From: Cylindrotheca closterium
Taxonomy: Eukaryota; Bacillariophyta; Bacillariophyceae; Bacillariales; Bacillariaceae
Assembly: GCA_933822405.4 (NCBI GenBank)
Contig: CAKOGP040000001.1
Coordinates: forward strand, 1,513,647-1,577,646
Direction of reading: 5' to 3'
DNA: 64,000 nt
Below, piece by piece: positions 43,264 to 53,453 of the stretch. Both the position numbers and the translations under genes were made by a program. The notes below the pieces were generated by a model that saw nothing but the letters and a program-made list of their open reading frames with translations, did not search any database and was not told where the DNA came from. The first letter of the stretch is position 1. Each line of letters starts with the position of its first letter.

Positions 43264-43573
43264 TACGGTAGTATTATTGTATTATTGGATGGATGGATGG
43301 ATGGATCGATGGATCGAATCAAGAAAGCAAGAGATAAGAGACGCGAAGAGAAACTAGCGACCTTCCGATGCCGCTCCTCCAATCTTCCAGGTTTCCTCCG
43401 CATGCCGCGTGATCCACAGCTTGATGACGACACATTCGAGCGAGCCATTTGCGTAAAGTCTACGCGTGATAAGTACTGACGTAAGCGTTGGTAGAATTTC
43501 AGCAACAAGGGTCCCCAACGAAAATCCTCCGTCGAACGAGAAAAAAATTGGATCTCACTCTACCTCATCAACC
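43264..43573. promoter_or_regulatory. Shared divergent promoter region of F1-ATPase delta and beta
   Basis: These 310 bases lie between the two opposite ATG codons. Near the delta start is a GGAT microsatellite (43287-43315), probably within its 5' UTR. A TGACGTAA bZIP/CRE-type core lies at 43477-43484, roughly 100 bases before the beta start. No other gene fits here, so both promoters must be within or overlap it (inference). Confidence 0.65.
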
Positions 43574-45405
<1,832 letters not shown>

Positions 45406-45704
45406 TTACTTACTACTTGTGTAACATAAATCTGACAATCCAAACCTTTCCTGTGAATGTGAATGAATGAATGATAGACATAATATCATGCATGTACTAA
45501 GCAACAAACCAAAAGTGCAACTACAGTAGTTGTGTCTGTTCTCGCAAAATATGATTTGAATCTTGCGTCTGACCGCCGGCAACATCCGACAATATGATAC
45601 AACATAAAAGTAACACAACACATTGCATTGCACAATCACTCGTTATATACATTCGGTAGAAGGATTATTCGAATTGAAGTCAAGGGCAAATCCAAGCACA
45701 TCAC

Positions 45705-46826
45705 ATGTTGTCCAGCAGTAACTCACATTCCACGCAGTCGCCTCTTCGTCCGCATTGGGAGCTGTATCCAAGATCCTATGTGGCACAAAAGACTTCCTTT
45801 CCGCTCATTGATCACATGGATGGTGACCTGGACAAAGACGTCTGGTCCAATGTTCCTTGGTCGGATGATTTTGATGACATTCGTGGCCCAAAAGATGCCC
45901 CAAGTGACGAGCGACCAGATGCCAATTGTCGGACTCGATTCAAGGCTCTCTGGGACGATGACTACCTTTACTTTGGTGCGATGATCGAATCCGACTTTAC
46001 CACAGAAGCTCACTTTACAGAACGAAATTCCCCAATCTATCATTTGGATTCTGATTTCGAAGTATTTGTGGATCCATTTGGGGAATGTTGGAACTACAAG
46101 GAGTTTGAAATGAATGCAATCAACACCGTGTGGAATCTCATGTTGGACAAACCATATGCCGATCATGGACATGAACATTCCGGTAGAATTGCCAAGCCTG
46201 GTGACGATGACTACTACGAAGTGAACAACCAAAAGAGTGCGACTAAAATTATTAGGGGAAAGCTGAATGATGCTAATGGTGGGGCGACGTGGTCGGTCGA
46301 GATCGCAATGTCTCACAAAGACTTGCTCTTTCATACACTGAATCCTTCCAAAGTCCCAGTGCCCGGATCCATGTGGAGGGTAAACTTCAGCCGGGTGGAA
46401 CATAAAGGAAAGATCAATTGGACTTGGCAGCCTCAAATTGCATGGGATGCAAAGCAGCTACGGAACACTGGATACGTGGATATGCACCGTCCGGATGCAT
46501 GGGGATATCTTGTCTTTGGCGACGAAACTGAGGAGACAATAAAGTTTGAGATGCAAAAAGATCCTACATGGCCTTTGAGACTTGCAGCCATGAATGTGTA
46601 CTATGCACAACGGGCCCATCAGGAAGCCAAAGAGAAATATGCATCCAAAATGTCGGAGCTTTTGCAGAATTTGAATATTGCCATTGTCGATCCGTTCGAT
46701 GTCGATATTAAATGTGACGTGGATGGATATACAGCAGTCGTGACTGGCAATGGATATGTCGTTTCAGTGAATCAGGATCGACTCATCAAGGTTGAGGATG
46801 CAATTTCAGCAAGCGAAAAACTCTGA
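45705..46826 (+). CDS. CBM9-like (DOMON-related) carbohydrate-binding-type protein
   Basis: A single-exon 373-residue protein. From about residue 35 it shows the pattern of the CBM9-like domain found in bacterial and algal proteins: DGDLDKDVWSNVPWSDDFDD, RFKALWDDDYLYFGAMIESD, FEVFVDPFGECWNYKEFEMN, then WSVEIAMSHKDL, MWRVNFSRVEHK and DMHRPDAWGYLVF. These proteins carry no known catalytic site. No signal peptide is obvious, so it is probably intracellular. After the domain come about 70 residues of helix and a short tail. Ligand unknown. Confidence 0.75.
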   Translation: MLSSSNSHSTQSPLRPHWELYPRSYVAQKTSFPLIDHMDGDLDKDVWSNVPWSDDFDDIRGPKDAPSDERPDANCRTRFKALWDDDYLYFGAMIESDFTTEAHFTERNSPIYHLDSDFEVFVDPFGECWNYKEFEMNAINTVWNLMLDKPYADHGHEHSGRIAKPGDDDYYEVNNQKSATKIIRGKLNDANGGATWSVEIAMSHKDLLFHTLNPSKVPVPGSMWRVNFSRVEHKGKINWTWQPQIAWDAKQLRNTGYVDMHRPDAWGYLVFGDETEETIKFEMQKDPTWPLRLAAMNVYYAQRAHQEAKEKYASKMSELLQNLNIAIVDPFDVDIKCDVDGYTAVVTGNGYVVSVNQDRLIKVEDAISASEKL

Positions 46827-47029
46827 TGAAGAGACTGCCGGTCAAAACTACCAGTGTATTTGGACAACCATACAGGGCTACTCAGAATCCCAAGGGACAG
46901 GGCAAAGTCGAGGTTTTGGTGATAGGTTACATAGTTATTGGCTGAACCAAGAGTCCAGGATGCAATCTGAAACGAAGAAGATTGGCCATATGTTGGCAGA
47001 ACTGATTGATTCGATAGTACCGGTACTCA

Positions 47030-47673
47030 TTACATTTTAGGTCTGCCCCATGGAAGAATTCGAGAAAAGATTGACTGTCCCTTGAAGACATGTGAAAAGG
47101 CACCTCCGACGTGAAGAGGGATAAGGAATTTTCCATAGGTACCAAGTGTCTTGTGAATTTTGAAGCTCTAAGAACAATACAAAATAGAATAAACATGAGC
47201 TCCTGGGATATACAACAAGCATAATGATAATTTTTCGGCCTTACCTGCCCAGCAATTTTCCCTGTGCTCTTCTTGTTCTCTGGGGTCTTGGTGATACCAG
47301 GAAAAGAAGTCCAGAAGAATGGAAGTCCCTTGCCACCGTAATAACCCATAGCAATACCAGAAGCTGGCATGATTGTCATGAAGGCATACAAACCAACATG
47401 AGTGGCGTTAGCAGCAAAATGCTCAAGCTTACTTCCATCCAATGGAAAAACCTTGTAAGCAGATCTGTTGAAGAGACGGTAGCCAACTCGGGGAACCACG
47501 ATCATTCCCGTAAGAAGTCCCAAGCTCTTGTGACGATGCATCAATTTCCCCTTGTCCTCCTTTGGTGCTTGTTGTGCCTGAAGGACAGTAGCAACACATC
47601 CAACAGCTGGAATTGCAGTAAGCCAGTGCAAGTTGGCAGCGGCAATGCTATAGGCTGTCTTTGGTACACTCAT
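47030..47673 (-). CDS. Cytochrome b561 (prokaryote-type) membrane protein
   Basis: Two exons (47673..47245, 47167..47030; 77-base intron) give 188 residues. The four-helix di-heme fold is indicated by NLHWLTAIPAVGCVATVL, MHRHKSLGLLTGMIVVPRVGY, ATHVGLYAFMTIMPASGIAMGY and, from the second exon, KIHKTLGTYGKFLIPLHVGG. The histidines in these helices (NLHW, HRHKS, THVGL, KIHKT, PLHVG) are the likely heme ligands. Reading through the intron would miss the last helix and its His pair, so splicing is required. No clear organelle presequence is present. An electron-transfer role in an inner membrane is inferred from the family. Confidence 0.82.
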
Positions 47674-47956
47674 CTTGCTTCTATGATAATTCTAGTCGAC
47701 ACGCTTCAACACAGAATGATGATGATAAGCGAACGCTTCCTTTTTGCTTGAGCACCTGCACGCTACAACTTGAAACTGTACCTGTACAAGATATTCTACG
47801 CCAGTTGGTAGGAACCCAAAAGATCCAACTACAAAAAAGGTTACTTCTGTACTTTTTGACTAGTCGTACTAGTCCATCCACAGAAAATTTCGCAGAATAG
47901 CCAAAAAAAAAACAATTTTAGCATCATACCTACCAGGTAGTCGTTCCATTATCACT

Positions 47957-49288
47957 ATGGACTTCAACCCTCTCTTTCGAAATCGAATCGGCCACAAGAA
48001 ATATTGTGCGCAATGTCACAAAGCTGAGGCATACCAGGAGTTTGTGACCTGCAATTGCGCCGTCTTTCATTATTGTTCAACCACCTGCAAGGATTTCTAT
48101 GGCATAGAACACAGGCGAGACTGCCGGTTGCTGGCTCGATTCCGAGGCAAGGGCCGCAATGTACAATTTGCCAACCTCATGATGAAGAATGAATATCTTT
48201 GCAATAAAACGAAGAGTAGAAGCAAAACGACCGAAATGCGAAGTCATACCTACGAGCAAGTCTTGGATTTATACCTCTACAGATTTGAAGAAATCAAGGC
48301 CATGGGCACGACGACCGATGTCGGTGTTCAGGCTCAGCAAGATTTTGTTTTGATAAAAATGAGGATTCCATTGTTGCTGGCAGCGTTGGGATACGACGAT
48401 TTGGCCATTACCGAGGTTGCAGTCATGATGGACTTTCAAGGAGAAACTCCGGGCAGAATTCCAAGAACAAAATTTGATGATGTGATTCAAGACATCTATG
48501 AAGAACGAGGCGAAGTGTACGAAGCCTGGCCCACCTGCTTTATACTACCAATAGTTCTGGTCAAACTGAGACACGTCTTGGCATGGAGGGCATACACCAC
48601 GTTCATTTCTAGAACAAACAGATTTCCTGAAGATGTTCGATTATGCATTGGCGAATTTCTGATTGGTCATGACATTCGTTCATCGACTGCCAGTTTGTAC
48701 GTGGAACAGAAGCAACAGTTGCGACAAGCCATTTCCTTAATCAAGCAGCAAGATGATAATTTTGCGTCGATACTACAAGATCACCAATATAATGAAGATG
48801 ATGAAGAACATGATCATGCTGAGGATCTATTGAGTTATATTTATGAGAATGATGATTATGGCTTTAATGACTATGGTCTCTTTCAGTTCTTTCGTGGTTG
48901 CTTTCGAGATACGGAGGCAATGAAAGCGCTCGCCGCAGAATTCATCAATGAAGAAGAATTGGAAGCCGGTGAGGAAATGACATGGGAACGGCGTCCATCT
49001 GTCCTTAGAACGAAGAAAGAAGAGTCAAAAGACTTCATCCAGAACGAGGACTTGGAAGATGGTGTTGAAATCTCATGGGAACGGCGTCCATCTGTCCGTA
49101 GAGTGAAGAAAGAACAGCGGAAAGACTTCGTGCAGAAAGAGGAATTGGAAAATGGTGTTGAAATCTCTTGGAAACGAATTCAATCTATTTGCTTGAAAAC
49201 TTTATCGACTGATTTCGAAAGTGAAGACGAACTAGAAGATGATTGGGAACCCCTGCAGGCAAACTGGTTGTCGGTCAAGAATCTGTAG
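47957..49288 (+). CDS. MYND-type zinc-finger protein, copy 1
   Basis: A single-exon 443-residue protein. An N-terminal MYND finger (CAQC..., CNC, YCSTTC, H...C near residues 17-58) is followed by a helical region with EMRSHTYEQVLDLYLYRFEE, LLLAALGYDDLAITEVAVMM, YEAWPTCFILPIVLVKLRHV and ISLIKQQDDNFASIL. The C-terminus carries a 31-residue repeat (EELE.G.E..WERRPSV...KKE..KDF.Q): two full copies and a partial third. MYND fingers bind proline-rich peptides. Proteins of this shape form large diatom families with no defined function. The paralogue begins 465 bases downstream. Confidence 0.75.
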   Translation: MDFNPLFRNRIGHKKYCAQCHKAEAYQEFVTCNCAVFHYCSTTCKDFYGIEHRRDCRLLARFRGKGRNVQFANLMMKNEYLCNKTKSRSKTTEMRSHTYEQVLDLYLYRFEEIKAMGTTTDVGVQAQQDFVLIKMRIPLLLAALGYDDLAITEVAVMMDFQGETPGRIPRTKFDDVIQDIYEERGEVYEAWPTCFILPIVLVKLRHVLAWRAYTTFISRTNRFPEDVRLCIGEFLIGHDIRSSTASLYVEQKQQLRQAISLIKQQDDNFASILQDHQYNEDDEEHDHAEDLLSYIYENDDYGFNDYGLFQFFRGCFRDTEAMKALAAEFINEEELEAGEEMTWERRPSVLRTKKEESKDFIQNEDLEDGVEISWERRPSVRRVKKEQRKDFVQKEELENGVEISWKRIQSICLKTLSTDFESEDELEDDWEPLQANWLSVKNL

Positions 49289-49428
49289 AAGATGATGCGA
49301 AGGCCTCAAGGTGCTGGATGTATTAGACACTTTATACACTGGATAGGTGATACAATCATTTTTTTCCGATTTCAATGCTTCTATTTTTGATGCTTTGACT
49401 TCATGATACTTGGATGCATACATCCATC

Positions 49429-49495
49429 AAAAGAATCATCACTTTTTTAGTGAGCGAAACGAAGACTGCTTTGGTGTCTGATTTTGTAGCATCTT
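49429..49495 (-). pseudogene. Relic fragment of the DSBA-like gene
   Basis: About 67 bases match 51327-51404 inside the DSBA-like gene (AAAGAATCATCA, then AG.GAGCGA..CGAAGACTGCTTTG.T.TCTGA.TTT.TAGCATC). The fragment lies between the MYND copies, where no complete gene exists, and marks the junction of the segmental duplication. Confidence 0.65.
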
Positions 49496-49752
49496 GCTTG
49501 TGAATTTTGACCGATGCGCTTCAACACAGACCAATGATGATGCTCATTGCACTGATAACGTGTCTTCATCGCGTGGAGAAATGGTGCCTCGCTAGTACTC
49601 CAACGTTTAGGATCAAATTAAAAGCCGCTATTTCTGTACTTTGGAAAGTAGTCGCACTAGTCAATATTTCTCAGATTTTGAAGAATGAAAGAATGAATAG
49701 AACCTACAGTACCGGTATAGGTTCTGTACGTTACTCTCGTCTCACCATCACC

Positions 49753-50986
49753 ATGGAATTCATCCCTCTCTTTCGAAAGCGCATCCGTCATAAGAAATAC
49801 TGTGCACAGTGCCACCACGTTGAAGAGAGCAAGGAGTTTCTGACCTGCAATTGCGCCGTGTTTCATTACTGTTCAACCACATGCCAAGATTTGTACGCTG
49901 AAGAACAGTCGAGACTGCCGGTTGCTCGCTCGAATTAGAGGCAAGGGTCGCAATGTTCCACTCACCAACCTGATGATGAAAAACGAGTACTTTTGTAATA
50001 AAACGAAGAGTCGAAGCAAAACGACCGAAATGCGAAGTCATACCTACGAGCAAGTCCTGGATGAGTATCTTCATAGATTTGAAGAAATCCAGGCCATGGG
50101 GACGACGGCTGACATTGGTGTCCAAGCTACACAAGATTTCGTCTTGATTAGAATGAGGATTCCGTTGCTGCTGGCAGCATTGGGATACGACGATTTGGCC
50201 ATTACCGAGGTTGCAGTCATGATGGACTTTTACGGAGGAACTCCGAGAATTCCAAGAACAAAATTTGATGATGTGATCCAAGACCTCTTTGAGGAACGAG
50301 GTGAAGGGTACGAAGCCTGGCCCACCTGTTTCATACTACCAGTAGTTTTGGTCAAACTGAGGCTTGTACTAGGATGGAGGTCATATATCACGTTTGTTTC
50401 TAGAACAAACAGATTTCCTGAGGATGTTCGATTGTGCATTGGTGAGTTTCTGATTGGTCATGTCATCCGTGCATCAACTGCCACACTATACTTGGAACAG
50501 AAGCAACAGCTGCGACGAGCCATTTCTTTGATCAAGCAACAGGACGACGATTTTGCTTCGATACTACGAGAGCATCAATATAATGAAGATGACGAAGAAA
50601 ACGATCATGCTGAGGATCTATTGAGTTATATTTATGAGAATGATGATTATGGCTTTAATGACTATGGTCTCTTTCAGTTCTTTCGTGGTTGCTTTCGAGA
50701 TACGGAGGCAATGAAAGCGCTCGCAGCAAAGTTCATAAGTGAAGAAGAATTGGAAGACGGTGAGGAAATGACATGGGAACGGCGTCCATCTGTCCTTAGA
50801 ACGAAGAAAGAAGAGTCGAAAGACTTCATCCAAAAAAAGAAGTTGGAAGATGGTATTGAAATCTCATGGGAACGAAATAACCAAACTTGCTTGAAGAGCA
50901 TATCAACTGGTTTCGCAAGTGAAGACGAGCTAGAAGACGACTGGGAACCCATGCAGGCAAACTGGTTGTCGGTGAAGGAGCGGTAG
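49753..50986 (+). pseudogene. MYND-type zinc-finger protein, copy 2, frameshifted
   Basis: From ATG 49753 the frame encodes the MYND finger (KYCAQCHHVEESKEFLTC, CNC, YCSTTC) and then ends at 49938. The remaining body, homologous to copy 1 from LLARFRGKGRN onward, lies in another frame and runs to 50986. Aligned with copy 1, the segment GAACA..GTCGAGACTGCC (about 49901-49920) lacks two bases, which explains the shift and separates the finger's last His/Cys from the rest. The body frame has no ATG until MMKNEYF. The C-terminal 31-residue repeat has one unit fewer than in copy 1. Either a pseudogene or a sequence error; the rest is undamaged. Confidence 0.75.
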
Positions 50987-51159
50987 GAGACGATGCGAGG
51001 CCTCAGAGTGAACGATATAATGGATAGGTGATACAGTGCATTTGTTCCTTGTCGAATGCTTCAATTTTGATGCTTGGACGTTTTGTTATAGGTTGCAGTA
51101 TGACAGCCTAGTTTTTAATAGATCCTCATGACTCTAGCTAGACTTTTTAGTTTTACTGT

Positions 51160-51666
51160 CTACTCATCCGCCCCCCAAGTACTCTCTGTAGAGGGAACCA
51201 ACTTCTCGTCAATTACATGAATTGGGGTATCATAGACGCTATGGCCCAGGGCAATTTTATGCTCGGTGAAAGCTGGTTTCACAGTATTTTCACAATTATC
51301 CAATTCAGCCAAAAACATGTCTTTTGTGAAAGAATCATCAAGGGCTCCAGCTTTCTCAGCGAGCGACGCGAAGACTGCTTTGATTTCTGACTTTCTAGCA
51401 TCCCCAATCGCTGCATTCATGAATGACTCTTGATTTTCAAAGCAAGTGTCAGCATACTTCAATAGTGCGCCCCTCCCCATGTATGATTCAACAAGTGATG
51501 CCCCACATTGAGCGGTAAAAGCTTATGCATGAAAGGCGAGGCTTGTAATGTAAATGTAAAACTCATACTTGTCACCGTGTGCTTCCTTGATCACAGCCAG
51601 CTTTTCCCAGTACTTTTTGGAATAGGGACACTGGAGATCCCAAAAAATCTTCCATGATTTCTTCAT
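51160..51666 (-). pseudogene. DSBA-like thioredoxin-fold protein with an in-frame stop
   Basis: The frame from ATG 51666 (MKKSWKIFWDLQCPYSKKYW) has a CPYS redox-type motif and continues KYEFYIYITSLAFHA to a TAA at 51523-51525. It then resumes in the same frame with AFTAQCGASLVESYMGRGAL and runs to 51160. A single C-to-T change of a CAA codon explains the stop, since homologues of this type have Gln before AF at this place (from memory). No intron boundaries remove it. An upstream ATG at 51735 would add 23 residues. The total of about 168 codons is short for DSBA proteins, and the CPYS lacks the second Cys of a CxxC oxidoreductase. Confidence 0.7.
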
Positions 51667-51739
51667 TGTGTGATCGATGTGATTAGTTCTAGCTGTGATC
51701 GAGAGTTTGTGAGCAATACACTGTGATCTAAACATGTAT

Positions 51740-53236
51740 CTAAACGTTTACGCTATCAACACTCTTCATAGCAAGCAACTCCTTGTTTGCTTCCAAGATT
51801 GGATTGACTTCTTCCTCAAGGAATTCGTCGACTTGCTCAGGGGCACGACCAACGAATAGTTTAGGATCGATCAGCGTATCCAATTTGGAGTGAACTGCAG
51901 CGAACAAAGGATCCTTTGCTATGCGTTCCAACAAGTCATTTGGCTTTCCCTCTCCCTTAACAACGGCACCAGCTTCCATGGAGTAGACACGGATAGCCTC
52001 GTGAAGTTCTTGGCGATCTCCACCAGCCTTCACACATTCCATAAGGATCACTTCTGTCGACATGAATGGAAGCTCGGCCATGACGTGAGCTTTGACAACA
52101 TTTGGCCAGACTACCATTCCGTCACTAATGTTAGCCAAAAGGGTCAAGATGACATCAACGGCAAGGAAACCCTCTGGTAGGATGATTCGTCGAATAGCGG
52201 AATCATCAAGCGTTCTCTCGAACCATTGGTTGGCATGAGTGTTTGCAGCAGCATTGGGAAGGCTCATCACGTATCGAGCCAACGAACACACGCGCTCACT
52301 TCGCATAGGGTTACGCTTGTAAGCCATAGCACTGGATCCAATCTGTTTCTTGGCAAATGGTTCCTCGACTTCCTTCAAGTTAGCGAGAAGACGGATGTCA
52401 CCGCACATCTTATAGGCAGATTGGGCAATTCCACTCAATACACTAAGGATGTTGAAATCAATTTTCCTAGTGTAGGTTTGTCCAGAAACGGGAATGGCCT
52501 TCTTGAAGCCCATAAGTTCGCAAACTCGCTTGTTCAATGCCTTAACCTTCTCGTGGTCGCCGTCGAAAAGCTCCAAGAACGAAGCTTGAGTTCCAGTGGT
52601 TCCTTTCACACCACGCATTGGAAGATCGTCGATCTCTCTCTCAACACGCTCCAAATCCAAGAGCATATCTTGCATCCACAAACATGCGCGCTTTCCAACA
52701 GTTGTTAGTTGAGCGGGTTGGTAGTGGGTGTAACCTAAAGTTGGGAGATCACGGTACTTGTTGGCAAATCCCTTTAGGATGTCCAAGACTTGGATCAATT
52801 TTCTCTTGGTAAGCTTCAGCGCATCGCGGATTTGAACCAAATCAGTGTTGTCACCAACATAACAAGATGTGGCTCCAAGGTGGATAACAGGCATGGCCTT
52901 TGGTGCCGCATCACCGAATGCATGAACGTGACCCATCACATCGTGGCGGAACTCAGCCTCCTTTTCGGCAGCAAGGTCGAAATCGACATCAAACAGATTT
53001 TTCCTCATTTGCTCCAATTGCTCATCGGTGATATCAAGTCCAAGTTCTTGTTCAGCAGTTGCCAAGGCAGTCCAAAGCTTTCTCCAGGTTGTGAATTTCA
53101 TGGCGGGAGACCAAACGAAGGACATCTCCTTGGTTGCATATCTCTGAACGAGAGGGTGCTCGTACACTTGGTTGTTGGGCAAAGCATCCTCAGGGAATGT
53201 AGCGGCAGCTTCGAGGAATTTATCGGCGTTGGACAT
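51740..53236 (-). CDS. ADSL: Adenylosuccinate lyase
   Basis: A single-exon 498-residue enzyme. It cleaves SAICAR and adenylosuccinate, releasing fumarate, in de novo purine synthesis and AMP formation. It belongs to the fumarase/aspartase superfamily, shown by the flexible signature loop IGSSAMAYKRNPMRSE near residues 297-312. Other landmarks are IHLGATSCYVGDNTDL, TLGYTHYQPAQLTTVGKRAC and FLELFDGDHEKVKALNKRV. No targeting sequence is visible, so it is probably cytosolic. The length and the YVGDN/THYQPAQ pattern are of the eukaryotic type. Its start is 217 bases from the divergent multi-UBL gene. Confidence 0.95.
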   Translation of the reverse strand: MSNADKFLEAAATFPEDALPNNQVYEHPLVQRYATKEMSFVWSPAMKFTTWRKLWTALATAEQELGLDITDEQLEQMRKNLFDVDFDLAAEKEAEFRHDVMGHVHAFGDAAPKAMPVIHLGATSCYVGDNTDLVQIRDALKLTKRKLIQVLDILKGFANKYRDLPTLGYTHYQPAQLTTVGKRACLWMQDMLLDLERVEREIDDLPMRGVKGTTGTQASFLELFDGDHEKVKALNKRVCELMGFKKAIPVSGQTYTRKIDFNILSVLSGIAQSAYKMCGDIRLLANLKEVEEPFAKKQIGSSAMAYKRNPMRSERVCSLARYVMSLPNAAANTHANQWFERTLDDSAIRRIILPEGFLAVDVILTLLANISDGMVVWPNVVKAHVMAELPFMSTEVILMECVKAGGDRQELHEAIRVYSMEAGAVVKGEGKPNDLLERIAKDPLFAAVHSKLDTLIDPKLFVGRAPEQVDEFLEEEVNPILEANKELLAMKSVDSVNV

Positions 53237-53453
53237 GATGATTTGACTTGTCGGATGTATTTGTCAAAAGAACGGAAGCAACCATGTTCGGATCTTGAGA
53301 AAAACGTGATGGATGGCGGAAGCACTTCCTGACAACGGCAAGACCTTTTAATCAGACGAGTCAGTCAGATTTTTTTGAATTTGGCTTGGAAGAAACGAAA
53401 CGAACTCCGCACTCGTGACAATATGGAAGAAAAACTGCACATAGTGGTTCATC

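Larger units (their letters stand above)
47698..51404. repeat. Tandem segmental duplication, two units of about 1.8 kb
   Basis: Unit 1 (about 47698-49505) and unit 2 (about 49512-51404) each start near CGCTTCAACACAG, contain a MYND gene and continue into DSBA-like sequence. Coding similarity is high, and a 122-base block is identical at 48812-48933 and 50603-50724. The left boundary lies just upstream of the cytochrome b561 start; the right end of unit 1 is a fragment of the DSBA-like gene. Confidence 0.75.

Noticed and set aside
46927..47167. Reading the b561 frame straight through its intron
   Set aside because: It loses the last His-containing helix; splicing at 47244/47168 restores the family pattern.
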